NCBI RefSeq assembly: GCF_025506355.1
Contig: NZ_JANZYP010000005.1
Coordinates: forward strand, 62,001-126,000
Origin: Sphaerisporangium corydalis
Lineage (GTDB): Bacteria; Actinomycetota; Actinomycetes; Streptosporangiales; Streptosporangiaceae
DNA: 64,000 nt
Direction of reading: 5' to 3'
The stretch's first letter is position 1, and each line of letters starts with the position of its first letter. Below the pieces are notes generated by a model that did no database searches, was not told where the DNA came from, and saw nothing but the letters and a program-made list of their open reading frames with translations. This document shows, one piece after another, positions 31,860 to 40,240 of the stretch. The translations under genes and the position numbers were made by a program.

Positions 31860-32778
31860 GAACGTCTTCGCCGGAGCCGCGGTCGGGCTGGGACTGTTTC
31901 TGCTGTTCAGGGCGCTGTTCCCGCCGAGGCCCGGCCTGGTCGCCCGCCTGCTGGCCCTGGACTCCGCCCGCCAGGGCGACGACGCGCTGCGGATCCGGCT
32001 GATCAGCCCCGACGAGGACGTCAGCGCCTTCCGGCGCGGTGTCGGCGTGCGGCTCGCCCGGTTCTACGCCGCGCGCGGGTGGGAGGTCCGCTCCACCCGC
32101 GCCGACCTGGCCCTGGTCGGCCGGTCCTTCGAGGGGTACCTCGCGACCAAGATGCTGCTCGCGGTGTCCGGGCTGCTCGCGTTCCCGATCCTTCTCGGGT
32201 GGCTGCTGCTGATGGGGTGGGGCGTCTCGCTCCAGGTGCCGCTGTGGTCGGCGCTGGTCGTCGCGCTGATCTTCTTCTTCCTGCCCGACCTGCAGATCCG
32301 CAGGGACGCCGCCGTGCGCAGGCGCGACTTCCGCCACGCCGTGGGCGCGTTCCTCGACCTGGTCGCGATGAACCTCGCCGGCGGCCGTGGCGTCCCGGAG
32401 GCGCTGCTCATGGCGGTGTCGGTCGGCGACGGCGGCAGCGCGTCCAACTGGGCGATGGCCCGCATCCGCGAGGCCCTGTCCAACGCCAGGATCGTCGGCA
32501 TCACCCCCTGGCAGGCGCTCGGCCAGCTCGGCGACGAGATCAACGTCGACGAGCTGCGCGACCTGTCCGCCGCGCTGGGGCTGGTCGCCGACGACGGTGC
32601 CAAGGTCCGCGCCTCGCTCACCGCACGGGCGGCCACGATGCGGCGGCGCGAGCTGGCCGAGGTCGAGGGCCAGGCCGGCGAGCGCTCCCAGTCCATGCTG
32701 GTCGCCCAGCTCCTGCTCTGCGCGGGTTTCGTGATCTTTCTCAGTTTTCCGGCAGCGATGAAGATGTTGGGGTCCTAG
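31852..32778 (+). CDS. tadC: TadC-like inner-membrane platform protein
   Basis: 308 residues from ATG 31852 (AGGAGGT 5 nt upstream, inside the end of tadB). N-terminal helix, internal pair (MLLAVSGLLAFPILLGWLLLMGW / LWSALVVALIFFFLPDL), T2SSF cytoplasmic domain (HAVGAFLDLVAMNLAGGRGVPEAL, WQALGQLGDEINVDELRDL) and a C-terminal helix (LLCAGFVIFLSFPAAMKML). Partner of TadB. The pilin-like gene begins at the nucleotide after its stop. Confidence 0.92.
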   Translation: MVENVFAGAAVGLGLFLLFRALFPPRPGLVARLLALDSARQGDDALRIRLISPDEDVSAFRRGVGVRLARFYAARGWEVRSTRADLALVGRSFEGYLATKMLLAVSGLLAFPILLGWLLLMGWGVSLQVPLWSALVVALIFFFLPDLQIRRDAAVRRRDFRHAVGAFLDLVAMNLAGGRGVPEALLMAVSVGDGGSASNWAMARIREALSNARIVGITPWQALGQLGDEINVDELRDLSAALGLVADDGAKVRASLTARAATMRRRELAEVEGQAGERSQSMLVAQLLLCAGFVIFLSFPAAMKMLGS

Positions 32779-33015
32779 ATGTTCACACCTGCGTGGCTCA
32801 CCTACCTGGTCGCCGTACTCCACGTGCGGATCGACCGTGCCAGGACCGCCCCCTCGCGCGGAGCCTCCGCCGTCGAGTGGGTGATCATAACCGCGATCAT
32901 CGCCGGGGTGGCCCTCGGCCTGGCCACTCTGATCAAGACCCTGGTCACCCAGAAACAGGCCGAGATCCAGACCAACTTCGGCGGGGGTGGTGGCGGTACC
33001 GGCGGGAAGCCGTGA
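32779..33015 (+). CDS. Flp-type small pilin
   Basis: 78 residues. RGASAVEWVIITAIIAGVA has the class III prepilin signature: a Gly followed by five residues ending in Glu (G|ASAVE) and a hydrophobic assembly helix. A short charged segment (KTLVTQKQAEIQ) and a Gly-rich tail follow. This is probably the major Tad/Flp pilin, cleaved after Gly by a prepilin peptidase not encoded in the window. Starts directly after tadC and overlaps the next gene by 4 nt (GTGA). Confidence 0.85.
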   Translation: MFTPAWLTYLVAVLHVRIDRARTAPSRGASAVEWVIITAIIAGVALGLATLIKTLVTQKQAEIQTNFGGGGGGTGGKP

Positions 33016-33419
33016 CCAAGCGGCACCGTCCGGGGGCGCGTGACACGGGTTCGATGGCGGTCGAGACCGTCATGCTGGCGCCCGTCCTGCTGCTGTTCCT
33101 GATGTTCCTGGTCGGGGCGGGCCGGGTCGTCGAGGCGCAGGGCGAGGTCAACGGGGCCGCCAGGGACGCCGCCCGCGCCGCCTCGGTGCAACGCACGCTC
33201 GCGAGCGCCGAGACCGCCGCCAAGGACGCCGCCGCGTCCGCGCTGGACGACCAGTGCGGTCCCAAGGTCAGCCTGGCGGGCAGCGAGTGGAAGGAGGGCG
33301 GCACGGTACGGGCCAGCGTGACCTGCGACCTGAAGCTCGACTTCCTCGGCTTCGGGACGCTGAAGCAGATGAAGGGCACCTCGGTCGTCCCCCTGGAGCA
33401 GTTCCGGAGGGTCGAATGA
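33012..33419 (+). CDS. TadE-like minor pilin/pseudopilin
   Basis: 135 residues from GTG 33012. DTGSMAVETVMLAPVLLLFLMFLVGAG is a TadE-type N-terminal segment (Gly, then Glu at +5, long hydrophobic helix), with EVNGAARDAARAAS as in TadE proteins. Its C-terminal domain carries two cysteines (DDQCGPK, SVTCDLK) that could form a disulfide outside the cell. Overlaps both neighbours by 4 nt. Confidence 0.87.
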   Translation: MTKRHRPGARDTGSMAVETVMLAPVLLLFLMFLVGAGRVVEAQGEVNGAARDAARAASVQRTLASAETAAKDAAASALDDQCGPKVSLAGSEWKEGGTVRASVTCDLKLDFLGFGTLKQMKGTSVVPLEQFRRVE

Positions 33420-33907
33420 CGAGGGCCCGGGAAGTGCGGGGGATGAGGAGGGCCCGGAAGCATCGCGGGACGAGGGGGGCCCGGGAAGATCAAGGCTCGA
33501 TGTCGGTATTTGTGGTGATCTTCTCTGTGGTGGTCTTCATGCTGGCCGGCCTCCTGGTCGACGGCGGCGCGGCCATCAACGCCCGGCTGCGGGCCGCCGA
33601 CATCGCCGAACAGGCCGCACGGGCCGCCGCCGACCAGATCGACGTCGAGAACCTGCGGCTCACCGGCCAGGTGCGCCTGCTCGGCGACGAGGGCGCGGTC
33701 TGCGGCCGGGCCAGGCAGATCGTGCAGGCCCACGACGACGCCGACGTCAAGCTCGTCCGCTGCCAGACCGGCGCCGGGCAGGCGGACGTGACCGTCGCGG
33801 TGAGCGCCCACTGGGACGCGGTCTTCCTGTCCGCGCTCGGGTTCTCCGGAGCCGCCATGTCCGGCGTCGCGACCGCCGGCCCCGACCCCGGCGGCCAGCA
33901 GCCGTGA
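33416..33907 (+). CDS. TadG-like (TadE/G family) pilus-assembly protein
   Basis: 163 residues from ATG 33416, 4-nt overlap with the TadE-like gene. Basic N-terminus, then DQGSMSVFVVIFSVVVFMLAGLLVDGGAAI, the TadG N-terminal membrane segment, and LRAADIAEQAARAAADQID as in the family. A short extracytoplasmic domain contains a Cys pair (AVCGRA, VRCQTG). Last gene of the tight cpaB-tadG cluster, 28 bp before the LysM/BTAD gene. Confidence 0.85.
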   Translation: MTRAREVRGMRRARKHRGTRGAREDQGSMSVFVVIFSVVVFMLAGLLVDGGAAINARLRAADIAEQAARAAADQIDVENLRLTGQVRLLGDEGAVCGRARQIVQAHDDADVKLVRCQTGAGQADVTVAVSAHWDAVFLSALGFSGAAMSGVATAGPDPGGQQP

Positions 33908-33935
33908 CCGGCACCGAGATGAGGGAGGGAGAGGG

Positions 33936-36900
33936 ATGACCCCACGCAGACCACCGACGCGCCCGTCCGGCGTCACCCCCGCGGCGCCCCGGCGCATCCG
34001 GCCGCGGCGGACGTTCGGCGATGTGATCATCGGCATCGCGGCGCTCATCGCGCTGGCCGCGCTCATGGGCGGCGTCCCGTACGCGCTCCTCCGCCTCGCC
34101 GGCCCCCCGCTGCCCGAGGCCCTGCTCAACGGCGACCTGCTCACCCGGCAGATCAGCACGACCACGGCCGTCGCCATCCTGGTGCTCCTGGTCTGGCTCA
34201 CCTGGGCCCAGCTCGTCGTCTGCGTGATCGTCGAGGTGTACTCCGGGATCCGCAGGATCGGCATGCCCGTCCGCGTCCCGCTGTCCGGCGGCACGCAGGC
34301 GCTGGCCAACCGGCTGGTCTCGGCCGCGCTGACGCTGTTCACGGTGTCCGCCGTGGCGATCCCCATCGCCGGCATCGCCACCAGCCCGCCGCCCGCCCGG
34401 CCCTCGGTCGTGGCCGCGGCCCTGACCACGCCCGTCATCGACGACCAGGGCTCGCTCGACGTCGTCCGCCAGGTCAAGAAGGTGTACGTGGTCCAGCCCC
34501 CGCACGGGCGGCACCACGAGAGCCTGTGGGAGATCGCCGACAAGTGCCTCGGGGACGGGCGGCGCTATCCGGAGATCTACCGGCTGAACCAGCACAAGGC
34601 CCAGCCCGACGGCACCCGCCTGCAGATGGCCGACCTGATCAGGCCCGGCTGGGTGCTCGACATGCCGGACGACGCGCGGAACGTCCACGTCGTCCCGGTC
34701 GACGAGCGGCGGGAGACCATACTCAAGCACTACCCGGGCAAGCCCGCCGAGCTGGACGGCCGCACGCAGTTCATGCCCTCCGGCACCGCCGACGTGACCC
34801 GGCCGGGCGGCACGCACGACCTCGGCAAGCAGGGGCCGGCCGAGCGGACGCCCGGTGGGCGGGACCAGGGTCTTGGCCGGGATCAAGGTCAGGGGCGGCC
34901 CGAGGCCACCCAGCGGCCGGAGGCGGACCGGGACGGCACCAGCATCGTGCTGCCGCCGCCCGTGCCCTCCCAGCGCACCTACCACCTGCCCGCCGTGCCG
35001 AAGGTCCCGTCCGTCTCGGCCAAGCCGGCCGTCACCGCCTCCCCGCAGGGCACGGCCGAGGAGAAGCCGCAGAAGGCCGACCGCGCCGAGCGGCCGGAAA
35101 GGCTCGGGGCGCCGCAGCGGCAGGACAAGCAGGACCAGGGCGGCGGCCTCGACCTCGTCGACTACCTCGCGGGCGGGTCGCTGGCGGCGGCCGGGCTGCT
35201 GGCCGCGCTCGGGCGGCGCCGGCGCGAGCAGCTGTGGCACCGCGCGTTCGGCCACCGCATCCCCCGGCCGCGGGGCGACGCCGCCGGCGCCGAGGTCGCG
35301 TTGCGGCTGGGCTCCGACGCCCCCGGCAGCCGCATGCTGGACAACGGCCTGCGCCTGCTCGGCAAGCTCCTGGCCGAGCAGGGCCGCGTACCCCCGACGA
35401 TCTACGCCGTTCACCTTTCGGCGCGCGGGCTGGACCTGTGGATCCACCCGCCGGAGCAGGAGGCCCCTGAGCCCTGGGAGTCGCACGACGGCGGGCGCAC
35501 GTGGCGCCTGCTCGCCCACGAGGGCCGGGGCATCGACGAGCACGCCCTGGCCGACGTGCCCGCCCCGTACCCCGGCCTGGTGTCGCTCGGCGTCACCGAA
35601 TCCGGGCGCGTGCTGATCGACATGGAGGCGGCGCACGGCGTGATCGCCATCACCGGGCACCGCGTGCGCGACGCGCTCGCCGCCCTCGCGGTCGAGCTGG
35701 CGACCAACCGGTGGTCGGACCAGATGCGGATCACGCTGGTCGGCTTCGGCGTCGACCTCGCCACCATCGCCCCGCACCGCGTGCGGGTCGTGGGCAGCAT
35801 CGCCGAAGCCCTGCCCGAGCTGGAGGCCAGGGCGGAGGAGATCGCCGCCGCGGGCGCGCAGGTGCTGACCGGCCGCGTCCACGGCCGGGCCGCCGACCCC
35901 GTCTGGCCCCCGCACTTCCTGCTGTCCGCGATCGGGCCGGACGCCGAGGAGGCCGCCCGCCTGGCGAGACTCGGCCGTACGGGCGCCCGCACCGCCACCG
36001 GGTACGTCATCGCCGGCGACATGCCGCACGCTACCTGGACCTGGGAGATCACCGAAGAGGGCAAGGCGCGGGTGGAGGCACTCGGCGTCAGCGTCGCGGC
36101 CCAGCTCCTGCCCCGGCGGCACTACGACGCCGTGATCGAGCTGTTCCACACGGCCGGGCGCCGCGAGGGCGAGCCCGTGCGCGAGGACGAGGGGCCCCAC
36201 GAGTTCACCACGTCCCCCTCGATCAACGTGCGGATCCTCGGCCCGATCGAGATCGGGCCGGTGCCGCCGCTGGAGGAGGGCCGGGCCGAGCTGGCCTGCG
36301 AGCTGGTCGTCTACCTCGCCACCCACCTGGCCGGCGTGCATCCCGTGGTGCTCGGCGGGATCCTGTGGCCGCGCGGGGTGCAGGCCGTCGTACGGGACGC
36401 CACCATCGCCCGGGTGGCCGAGTGGCTCGGCACCGACAGCGAGGGCAGGCCCAACCTGCGCACCGACGACACCGGCCGGCTGCGGCTCGGGCCCGAGGTG
36501 CGTTCCGACTGGCAACTGTTCCGCGAGCTAGTCCGGCGCTCGCACAACGACCCGGGCGCGCGGGCCGTGCTGTTGGACAAGGCGCTGGGGCTGGTACGCG
36601 GCCCGCTGCTCAACGGCAGGCCGCGCGGGCGCTACGCCTGGCTGGCGGCCGACGAGCTGGAGTACGAGGTGGCGGCGAGCGTGGCCGACGCGGCCCACCG
36701 GCTGTGCGAGGTGCGGCTGGCGCACGGCGACGCCGAGGCGGCCGTGGCGGCGGTACGGGCCGGGCTGCTGCTCACCGCCGACGACGAGGGCCTGTGGCGC
36801 GACCTGCTCAGGGCCGCGCACGCGACCGCCGACCCGCTCAAGCTGCGGGCGGTCGTGGACGGGCTGCACCGGCGGGCCTCCTCCCACCCGTACGGCGGGG

Positions 36901-36977
36901 GGATGGCCCCGGAGACCGAGGCGCTCATCGACGAGCTCCTGCCGAGCTGGCGGCTGCACTCCATGCCGTCGGCATGA
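33936..36977 (+). CDS. Membrane LysM/BTAD-domain protein of the Tad locus
   Basis: 1013 residues. Three N-terminal membrane helices (about 26-52, 72-100, 128-148), then an extracytoplasmic LysM-like domain (about 183-245; HHESLWEIADKCLGDG, YPEIYRLNQHKA, IRPGWVLDMP) expected to bind peptidoglycan. A charged linker and a fourth hydrophobic segment (YLAGGSLAAAGLLAALG, about 408-424) follow, then a cytoplasmic middle domain (LDLWIHPPEQEAPEPW, VPAPYPGLVSLG) and a C-terminal BTAD-like domain (about 763-1008; ACELVVYLATHLAGVHP, ILWPRGVQ). BTAD domains are known from SARP-type activators, but no DNA-binding motif is evident. Proteins of this layout sit beside tad genes in other actinobacteria. Paralogue at 16392. 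GAGGGAGAGGG precedes ATG 33936. Confidence 0.87.
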   Translation: MTPRRPPTRPSGVTPAAPRRIRPRRTFGDVIIGIAALIALAALMGGVPYALLRLAGPPLPEALLNGDLLTRQISTTTAVAILVLLVWLTWAQLVVCVIVEVYSGIRRIGMPVRVPLSGGTQALANRLVSAALTLFTVSAVAIPIAGIATSPPPARPSVVAAALTTPVIDDQGSLDVVRQVKKVYVVQPPHGRHHESLWEIADKCLGDGRRYPEIYRLNQHKAQPDGTRLQMADLIRPGWVLDMPDDARNVHVVPVDERRETILKHYPGKPAELDGRTQFMPSGTADVTRPGGTHDLGKQGPAERTPGGRDQGLGRDQGQGRPEATQRPEADRDGTSIVLPPPVPSQRTYHLPAVPKVPSVSAKPAVTASPQGTAEEKPQKADRAERPERLGAPQRQDKQDQGGGLDLVDYLAGGSLAAAGLLAALGRRRREQLWHRAFGHRIPRPRGDAAGAEVALRLGSDAPGSRMLDNGLRLLGKLLAEQGRVPPTIYAVHLSARGLDLWIHPPEQEAPEPWESHDGGRTWRLLAHEGRGIDEHALADVPAPYPGLVSLGVTESGRVLIDMEAAHGVIAITGHRVRDALAALAVELATNRWSDQMRITLVGFGVDLATIAPHRVRVVGSIAEALPELEARAEEIAAAGAQVLTGRVHGRAADPVWPPHFLLSAIGPDAEEAARLARLGRTGARTATGYVIAGDMPHATWTWEITEEGKARVEALGVSVAAQLLPRRHYDAVIELFHTAGRREGEPVREDEGPHEFTTSPSINVRILGPIEIGPVPPLEEGRAELACELVVYLATHLAGVHPVVLGGILWPRGVQAVVRDATIARVAEWLGTDSEGRPNLRTDDTGRLRLGPEVRSDWQLFRELVRRSHNDPGARAVLLDKALGLVRGPLLNGRPRGRYAWLAADELEYEVAASVADAAHRLCEVRLAHGDAEAAVAAVRAGLLLTADDEGLWRDLLRAAHATADPLKLRAVVDGLHRRASSHPYGGGMAPETEALIDELLPSWRLHSMPSA

Positions 36978-37191
36978 GGTGGTGAGGGACGTGGTCCGGC
37001 GGCCGGTGGGGTCCTATGGCCCGGCGGACGGTGTGGTCTGCCGGACGGTGTCGAGAAGGTTTCGAGAAGAGGGAAAGGTGGCGGCGGCAGTGAAAGGGAT
37101 GGGTCGCGTGGGCCGGGAAAATTCCCGCGAGTCATACCGATACCCGCATAAAGGTGGTCCGATCTCCCGGCCCGTGGTTACCGTCGGCGGC

Positions 37192-37860
37192 ATGCGGATG
37201 CGGGCGGCCCTGGCCGCCGTCGCGCTGCTGGGCACGGGCTGCTCGGCCACCGGCGCGGAGCACACGTTCACCCCGGCGGGCGACGGCGGGTCCGCAGCGT
37301 CCGGCGCCCCGGCAACCCCCGGCTCGCTCGAGGCCCCAGGAGCCATGTCGACGCCCGGTGTCGAGATGGTCGAGGTCGCGCCCGGCATGACCGTGTCGAT
37401 CGAATGGCCCGCCGGGCTCGACGCCGCCCAGCAGCCCATGGTCAGGGCGTTCACCGACGGCTACGTGGAATCCTGGAAGGCCGTCGTCAGCCAGGGCAAG
37501 GACAGCGGCTACCTCGACGGCGTCGAGGACCAGGCCGGCCGCGACTCCTACGCGTGGGTGCGCGGCTTCGTGAACCGGCGCGAGTCGGCCACGGGGACCG
37601 CCAAGGTGTACGCGGTCCGGGTGGCCTCGGCCACCGGCCGGGGGGCCGAGGTGGACGCCTGCGTCGACGAGTCCGGGGTCCGGGTGACGGAGGTCGACAG
37701 CGGCCGGCCGATCGACGGCCAGCCCGCATGGACCCAGCGGCCCACCTCGGTGTACCTCCAGGTCGCGGCCGTGCGCAAGGGCGACGACGGGGCGTGGCGG
37801 GTCAGGACCTACCTGCACGCCTCCTACCCCCATGAGCGTGCGAAGGAGTGCCGCCGATGA
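37192..37860 (+). CDS. Putative lipoprotein downstream of Tad locus
   Basis: 222 residues from ATG 37192. The open frame extends 71 codons further upstream, but the signal sequence MRMRAALAAVALLGTGC with lipobox LGTGC fixes the likely start. The mature part (FTDGYVESWKAVVSQG, ... VRKGDDGAWRVRTYLH) resembles small NTF2-like lipoproteins of actinobacteria. It overlaps the next gene by 4 nt (ATGA), and the Tad cluster ends 215 bp upstream, so it may form part of the same locus. Confidence 0.72.
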   Translation: MRMRAALAAVALLGTGCSATGAEHTFTPAGDGGSAASGAPATPGSLEAPGAMSTPGVEMVEVAPGMTVSIEWPAGLDAAQQPMVRAFTDGYVESWKAVVSQGKDSGYLDGVEDQAGRDSYAWVRGFVNRRESATGTAKVYAVRVASATGRGAEVDACVDESGVRVTEVDSGRPIDGQPAWTQRPTSVYLQVAAVRKGDDGAWRVRTYLHASYPHERAKECRR

Positions 37861-38789
37861 GATCGCTGCTGCCGTTCGTCCTGGCCGCCTCGCTGACGGC
37901 CGCGCCGGCCATCGACCCCGGAGGCCCGCGCGGGGAGGGGTTCCAGGACGGCCGCACGAGCGGGGTGGTGCTGCGCGACTCCAAGATCGTGCTGAGCGGC
38001 AACGGCCTCGGCGCCAAGAGCGACGGGTACCGCGTCAAGCGTCCCTGCTGGTACGAGCCCGGCGACAAGGCCGACGACATGCTGAACCGGCAGCAGGACG
38101 TCCGGGAGGACTGGTTCCACACCCACCCGACCGGCACCGACAAGGATTTCGACCAGTTCCTCAAGCAGTACAAGGACAAGGTCGGGCAGGACGGCCGGTG
38201 GTGGGCCCCCGCGTACAACGCCGCCGACCCCGACGGCCTGGCGTGCGCCACCGGGCTGCCGGGCGCGGTGTGGGTGCCCGAGGGCGGCACACCGCCCGGC
38301 GGTATCACCCTTCAGGAGCTCTACGACCTCGCCAGGGCCGCGCTGACCGTGCCCGAGCCGAAGATCGAGCTCAGCCCGGACGTCAAGAGCTACGTGAACC
38401 TGCCGACGTGGGTGTGGCTGACGGGCATCGGCGCCACCACCCGCTCGGTGACGGCCGAACTCCCCGGCGTCATGTCAGCCACCGTCACCGCCACCCTCAC
38501 CGACGTTCAGATCGATTCGGGGACGACGGCCGGGCGGGCCGAGGTCAGGGAGAACTGCGGTCCCACGGGCCACCCCTACGTGAAGGGCGGCACCTTCACC
38601 TGCGGCGTCCGCTACTTGCGTGCCTCCGCCGACCAGTCGCGCGACGCCTACACCCTGACCGTCACCACCGTCTGGCCCGTAACGGGCGGCGCCGGCGGCT
38701 TCGCCTTCCAGCCCGTCCAGGCCCAGGCCGTCCGCGAAGTCCCGGTAGGCGAAGTCCAAACCACCGTCCGCGAAACCCCCACCTCCTGA
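37857..38789 (+). CDS. Secreted protein of unknown function, coupled to lipoprotein gene
   Basis: 310 residues from ATG 37857 (AAGGAG 8 nt upstream; the ATGA overlap with the preceding stop favours it over GTG 37848). Signal peptide MRSLLPFVLAASLTAAPA. The first third has PCWYEPGDKADDM and FKQYKDKVGQDGRWW-like aromatic-rich segments. The C-terminal part (SYVNLPTWVWLTG, ... YTLTVTTVWPVTG) looks like a beta-sandwich. This layout is common in proteins encoded beside actinobacterial Tad loci, but no named function is known to me. Confidence 0.72.
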   Translation: MRSLLPFVLAASLTAAPAIDPGGPRGEGFQDGRTSGVVLRDSKIVLSGNGLGAKSDGYRVKRPCWYEPGDKADDMLNRQQDVREDWFHTHPTGTDKDFDQFLKQYKDKVGQDGRWWAPAYNAADPDGLACATGLPGAVWVPEGGTPPGGITLQELYDLARAALTVPEPKIELSPDVKSYVNLPTWVWLTGIGATTRSVTAELPGVMSATVTATLTDVQIDSGTTAGRAEVRENCGPTGHPYVKGGTFTCGVRYLRASADQSRDAYTLTVTTVWPVTGGAGGFAFQPVQAQAVREVPVGEVQTTVRETPTS

Positions 38790-38808
38790 CCCGCTTACCG
38801 AACCCCAA

Positions 38809-38833
38809 AGCGAGGGGCTCACAGCCCCTCGCT
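38809..38833. terminator. Bidirectional stem-loop terminator
   Basis: AGCGAGGGGCT (38809-38819) pairs perfectly with AGCCCCTCGCT (38823-38833) around a 3-nt loop, between the convergent ends of the secreted-protein gene (+) and the coiled-coil protein gene (-). Confidence 0.8.
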
Positions 38834-38844
38834 CGGCTGTCACG

Positions 38845-39573
38845 TCAGTGGATCAGGTCGCTCGTGGCAGTCGCGGTCGGCTCGGGCGGAGTGGGGGACA
38901 CCGGTGCGGGGCTTTCCGGCACGGGCGGGATCGTCTGCTTGTCCGTGGGCTTGGGCGCCGGACGGTCGACGTTCTTGCAGTTCTTCTGCGCGATCGCCGC
39001 CTTCTGGATCTCGATTTTCAGCTCGACCGCGACTCGGGCGAGCTTCGCCAGCTTCCAGTCCTTTATCGCCGTCTTGTAGACCTTCCGATAAAACTCACCG
39101 CGGCCGGCGAGCTTCTCCTTGGATTTCATGTCGCTCTCGCGCTGAGCTTCGAGATCTTTGCGCCAGGCCAGTTCGTCGATGAGCCGGTTGAGCTCCAAAG
39201 CCAGGCCGACGCACTCCTTGTCCGCGGGATTCGCGGCCGTGTTCTGGCATTTCGCCAGCTCGTACTTGGCGTTGTTCAGGACGATCCCGGCCTGGTCCAT
39301 CGCGATGCGGAGCTTGTGCAGTTCTTCGGCAGAGATCGTCTGTGTCGCCTCCAGCTTCACCCCGTCCGCGTACTCGTCGGCGCTGAAGTCGTACTCCACC
39401 TGGGCCGTGTCCACCGCGTTCTGCTCCAGCTTGCAGACTTCCGCGTTGGCCGGGACATTCGGATACGGCGTGGTGGGGGTGATGGTCTCGGCCTGAGCCG
39501 CCGAGACCATCACTAAGATGGCGGCGAACACAGCGAGGAGCGCCGCGATCATCGCAAGCGGTTTCGCTTTCAC
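38845..39573 (-). CDS. Secreted coiled-coil protein of unknown function
   Basis: 242 residues from GTG 39573 (AAGGAA 6 nt upstream). Signal peptide ending VSAAQA, then a long helical, heptad-rich body (KLRIAMDQAGIVLNNAKYEL, ELNRLIDELAWRKDLEAQR) with spaced cysteines (VCKLEQ, AKCQNT, KECVGL, KNCKNV). A Pro/Thr-rich tail suggests cell-wall spanning. Its codon use is clearly A/T-richer than the Tad genes, so it may be acquired. No known family recognised. Confidence 0.65.
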   Translation of the reverse strand: MKAKPLAMIAALLAVFAAILVMVSAAQAETITPTTPYPNVPANAEVCKLEQNAVDTAQVEYDFSADEYADGVKLEATQTISAEELHKLRIAMDQAGIVLNNAKYELAKCQNTAANPADKECVGLALELNRLIDELAWRKDLEAQRESDMKSKEKLAGRGEFYRKVYKTAIKDWKLAKLARVAVELKIEIQKAAIAQKNCKNVDRPAPKPTDKQTIPPVPESPAPVSPTPPEPTATATSDLIH

Positions 39574-39785
39574 ATTGTTCCTTTCCCCAATCGGCTACGG
39601 GCTTCACACACGCTCGTCATTCGCAGCGCCCCCGCATTCGGATTGGGCCCGAGATCTGCGTTCTCCACCAACCTGGTGAAATCGCAGCACCATTAATACG
39701 CCCACGCAGTGCTGGCCGTCATACGTCACGGCATGGTCCGAGCAGTAGACGCGCTTCGCGCACGCGTGCTCGGGCTGTGTCTCTT

Positions 39786-39833
39786 CGGGGGCAAGCCCCC
39801 GAACCCCCGGCGAGGGGCCTGCCGGCCCCTCGC
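39786..39833. repeat. REP-like double palindrome
   Basis: Two adjacent perfect hairpins: CGGGGGC-AA-GCCCCCG (39786-39801) and GCGAGGGGCC-TGCC-GGCCCCTCGC (39810-39833), with a GAACCCCCG spacer. They lie in the 39574-40021 spacer, which otherwise contains no supported gene. Tandem palindromes of this kind are typical of dispersed intergenic elements, though a single copy is seen here. Confidence 0.55.
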
Positions 39834-40021
39834 GCTCCCCGGCGCGCGCGGGAGTGCGACGAACATGACGATGACCAGCCATACGAGACGCTAAGGAGAG
39901 TGCGGCGAGTCATCGTCGACCGTCTTCCGGAACTCGCGACGACCGGGATCACCCGGCACTGGACAGGTGCGTCAGGGAACGAAGATCCCCTATGTCCGCA
40001 CCATGTGATCCAGCGAGGCGA

Positions 40022-40240
40022 TCAGACGGGCAAGGCGAACCAGACGGCTTTTCCGGAGCGAGGATGAGCGCTGCGGGTGTGTAGCCGACGCACGCCGCAG
40101 TCTCCTCGGGAGAGGGTGACGACGGTGAACAGGCCCCGGCCCCGTTCAAGAGTTCCGATCTCGTTGGCGTCGATGTTGTCGAGACTAAGGCGAGGTAGTG
40201 GCTGACGAGGGAGGGCGAACGGCCTGCCGTCATGTACGCA
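40022..40240 (-). pseudogene. C-terminal remnant of an ATP-binding (HATPase_c, anti-sigma-like) gene
   Basis: On the minus strand the frame ending in TGA at 40022 encodes HDGRPFALPRQPLPRL, then TLERGRGLFTVVTLSRG and SGKAVWFALPV. These match the last third of the small HATPase_c proteins that actinobacteria commonly encode beside DUF5753/DUF397 pairs (G-R-G-L, W-G-x-R, G-K-x-V-W-F-x-L). The N-terminal ATP-binding part is missing: the homology stops near 40240, where the oppositely oriented DUF5753 gene begins. I infer a recombination scar. Confidence 0.55.

Noticed and set aside
36979-37191. N-terminal 71-codon extension of the lipoprotein gene
   Set aside because: The extension has no signal features, and the lipoprotein signal sequence starts at ATG 37192.
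39604-39882. Minus-strand open frame of 92 codons
   Set aside because: Passes through the double-palindrome element and has no domain or good start site; coding status is unsupported.
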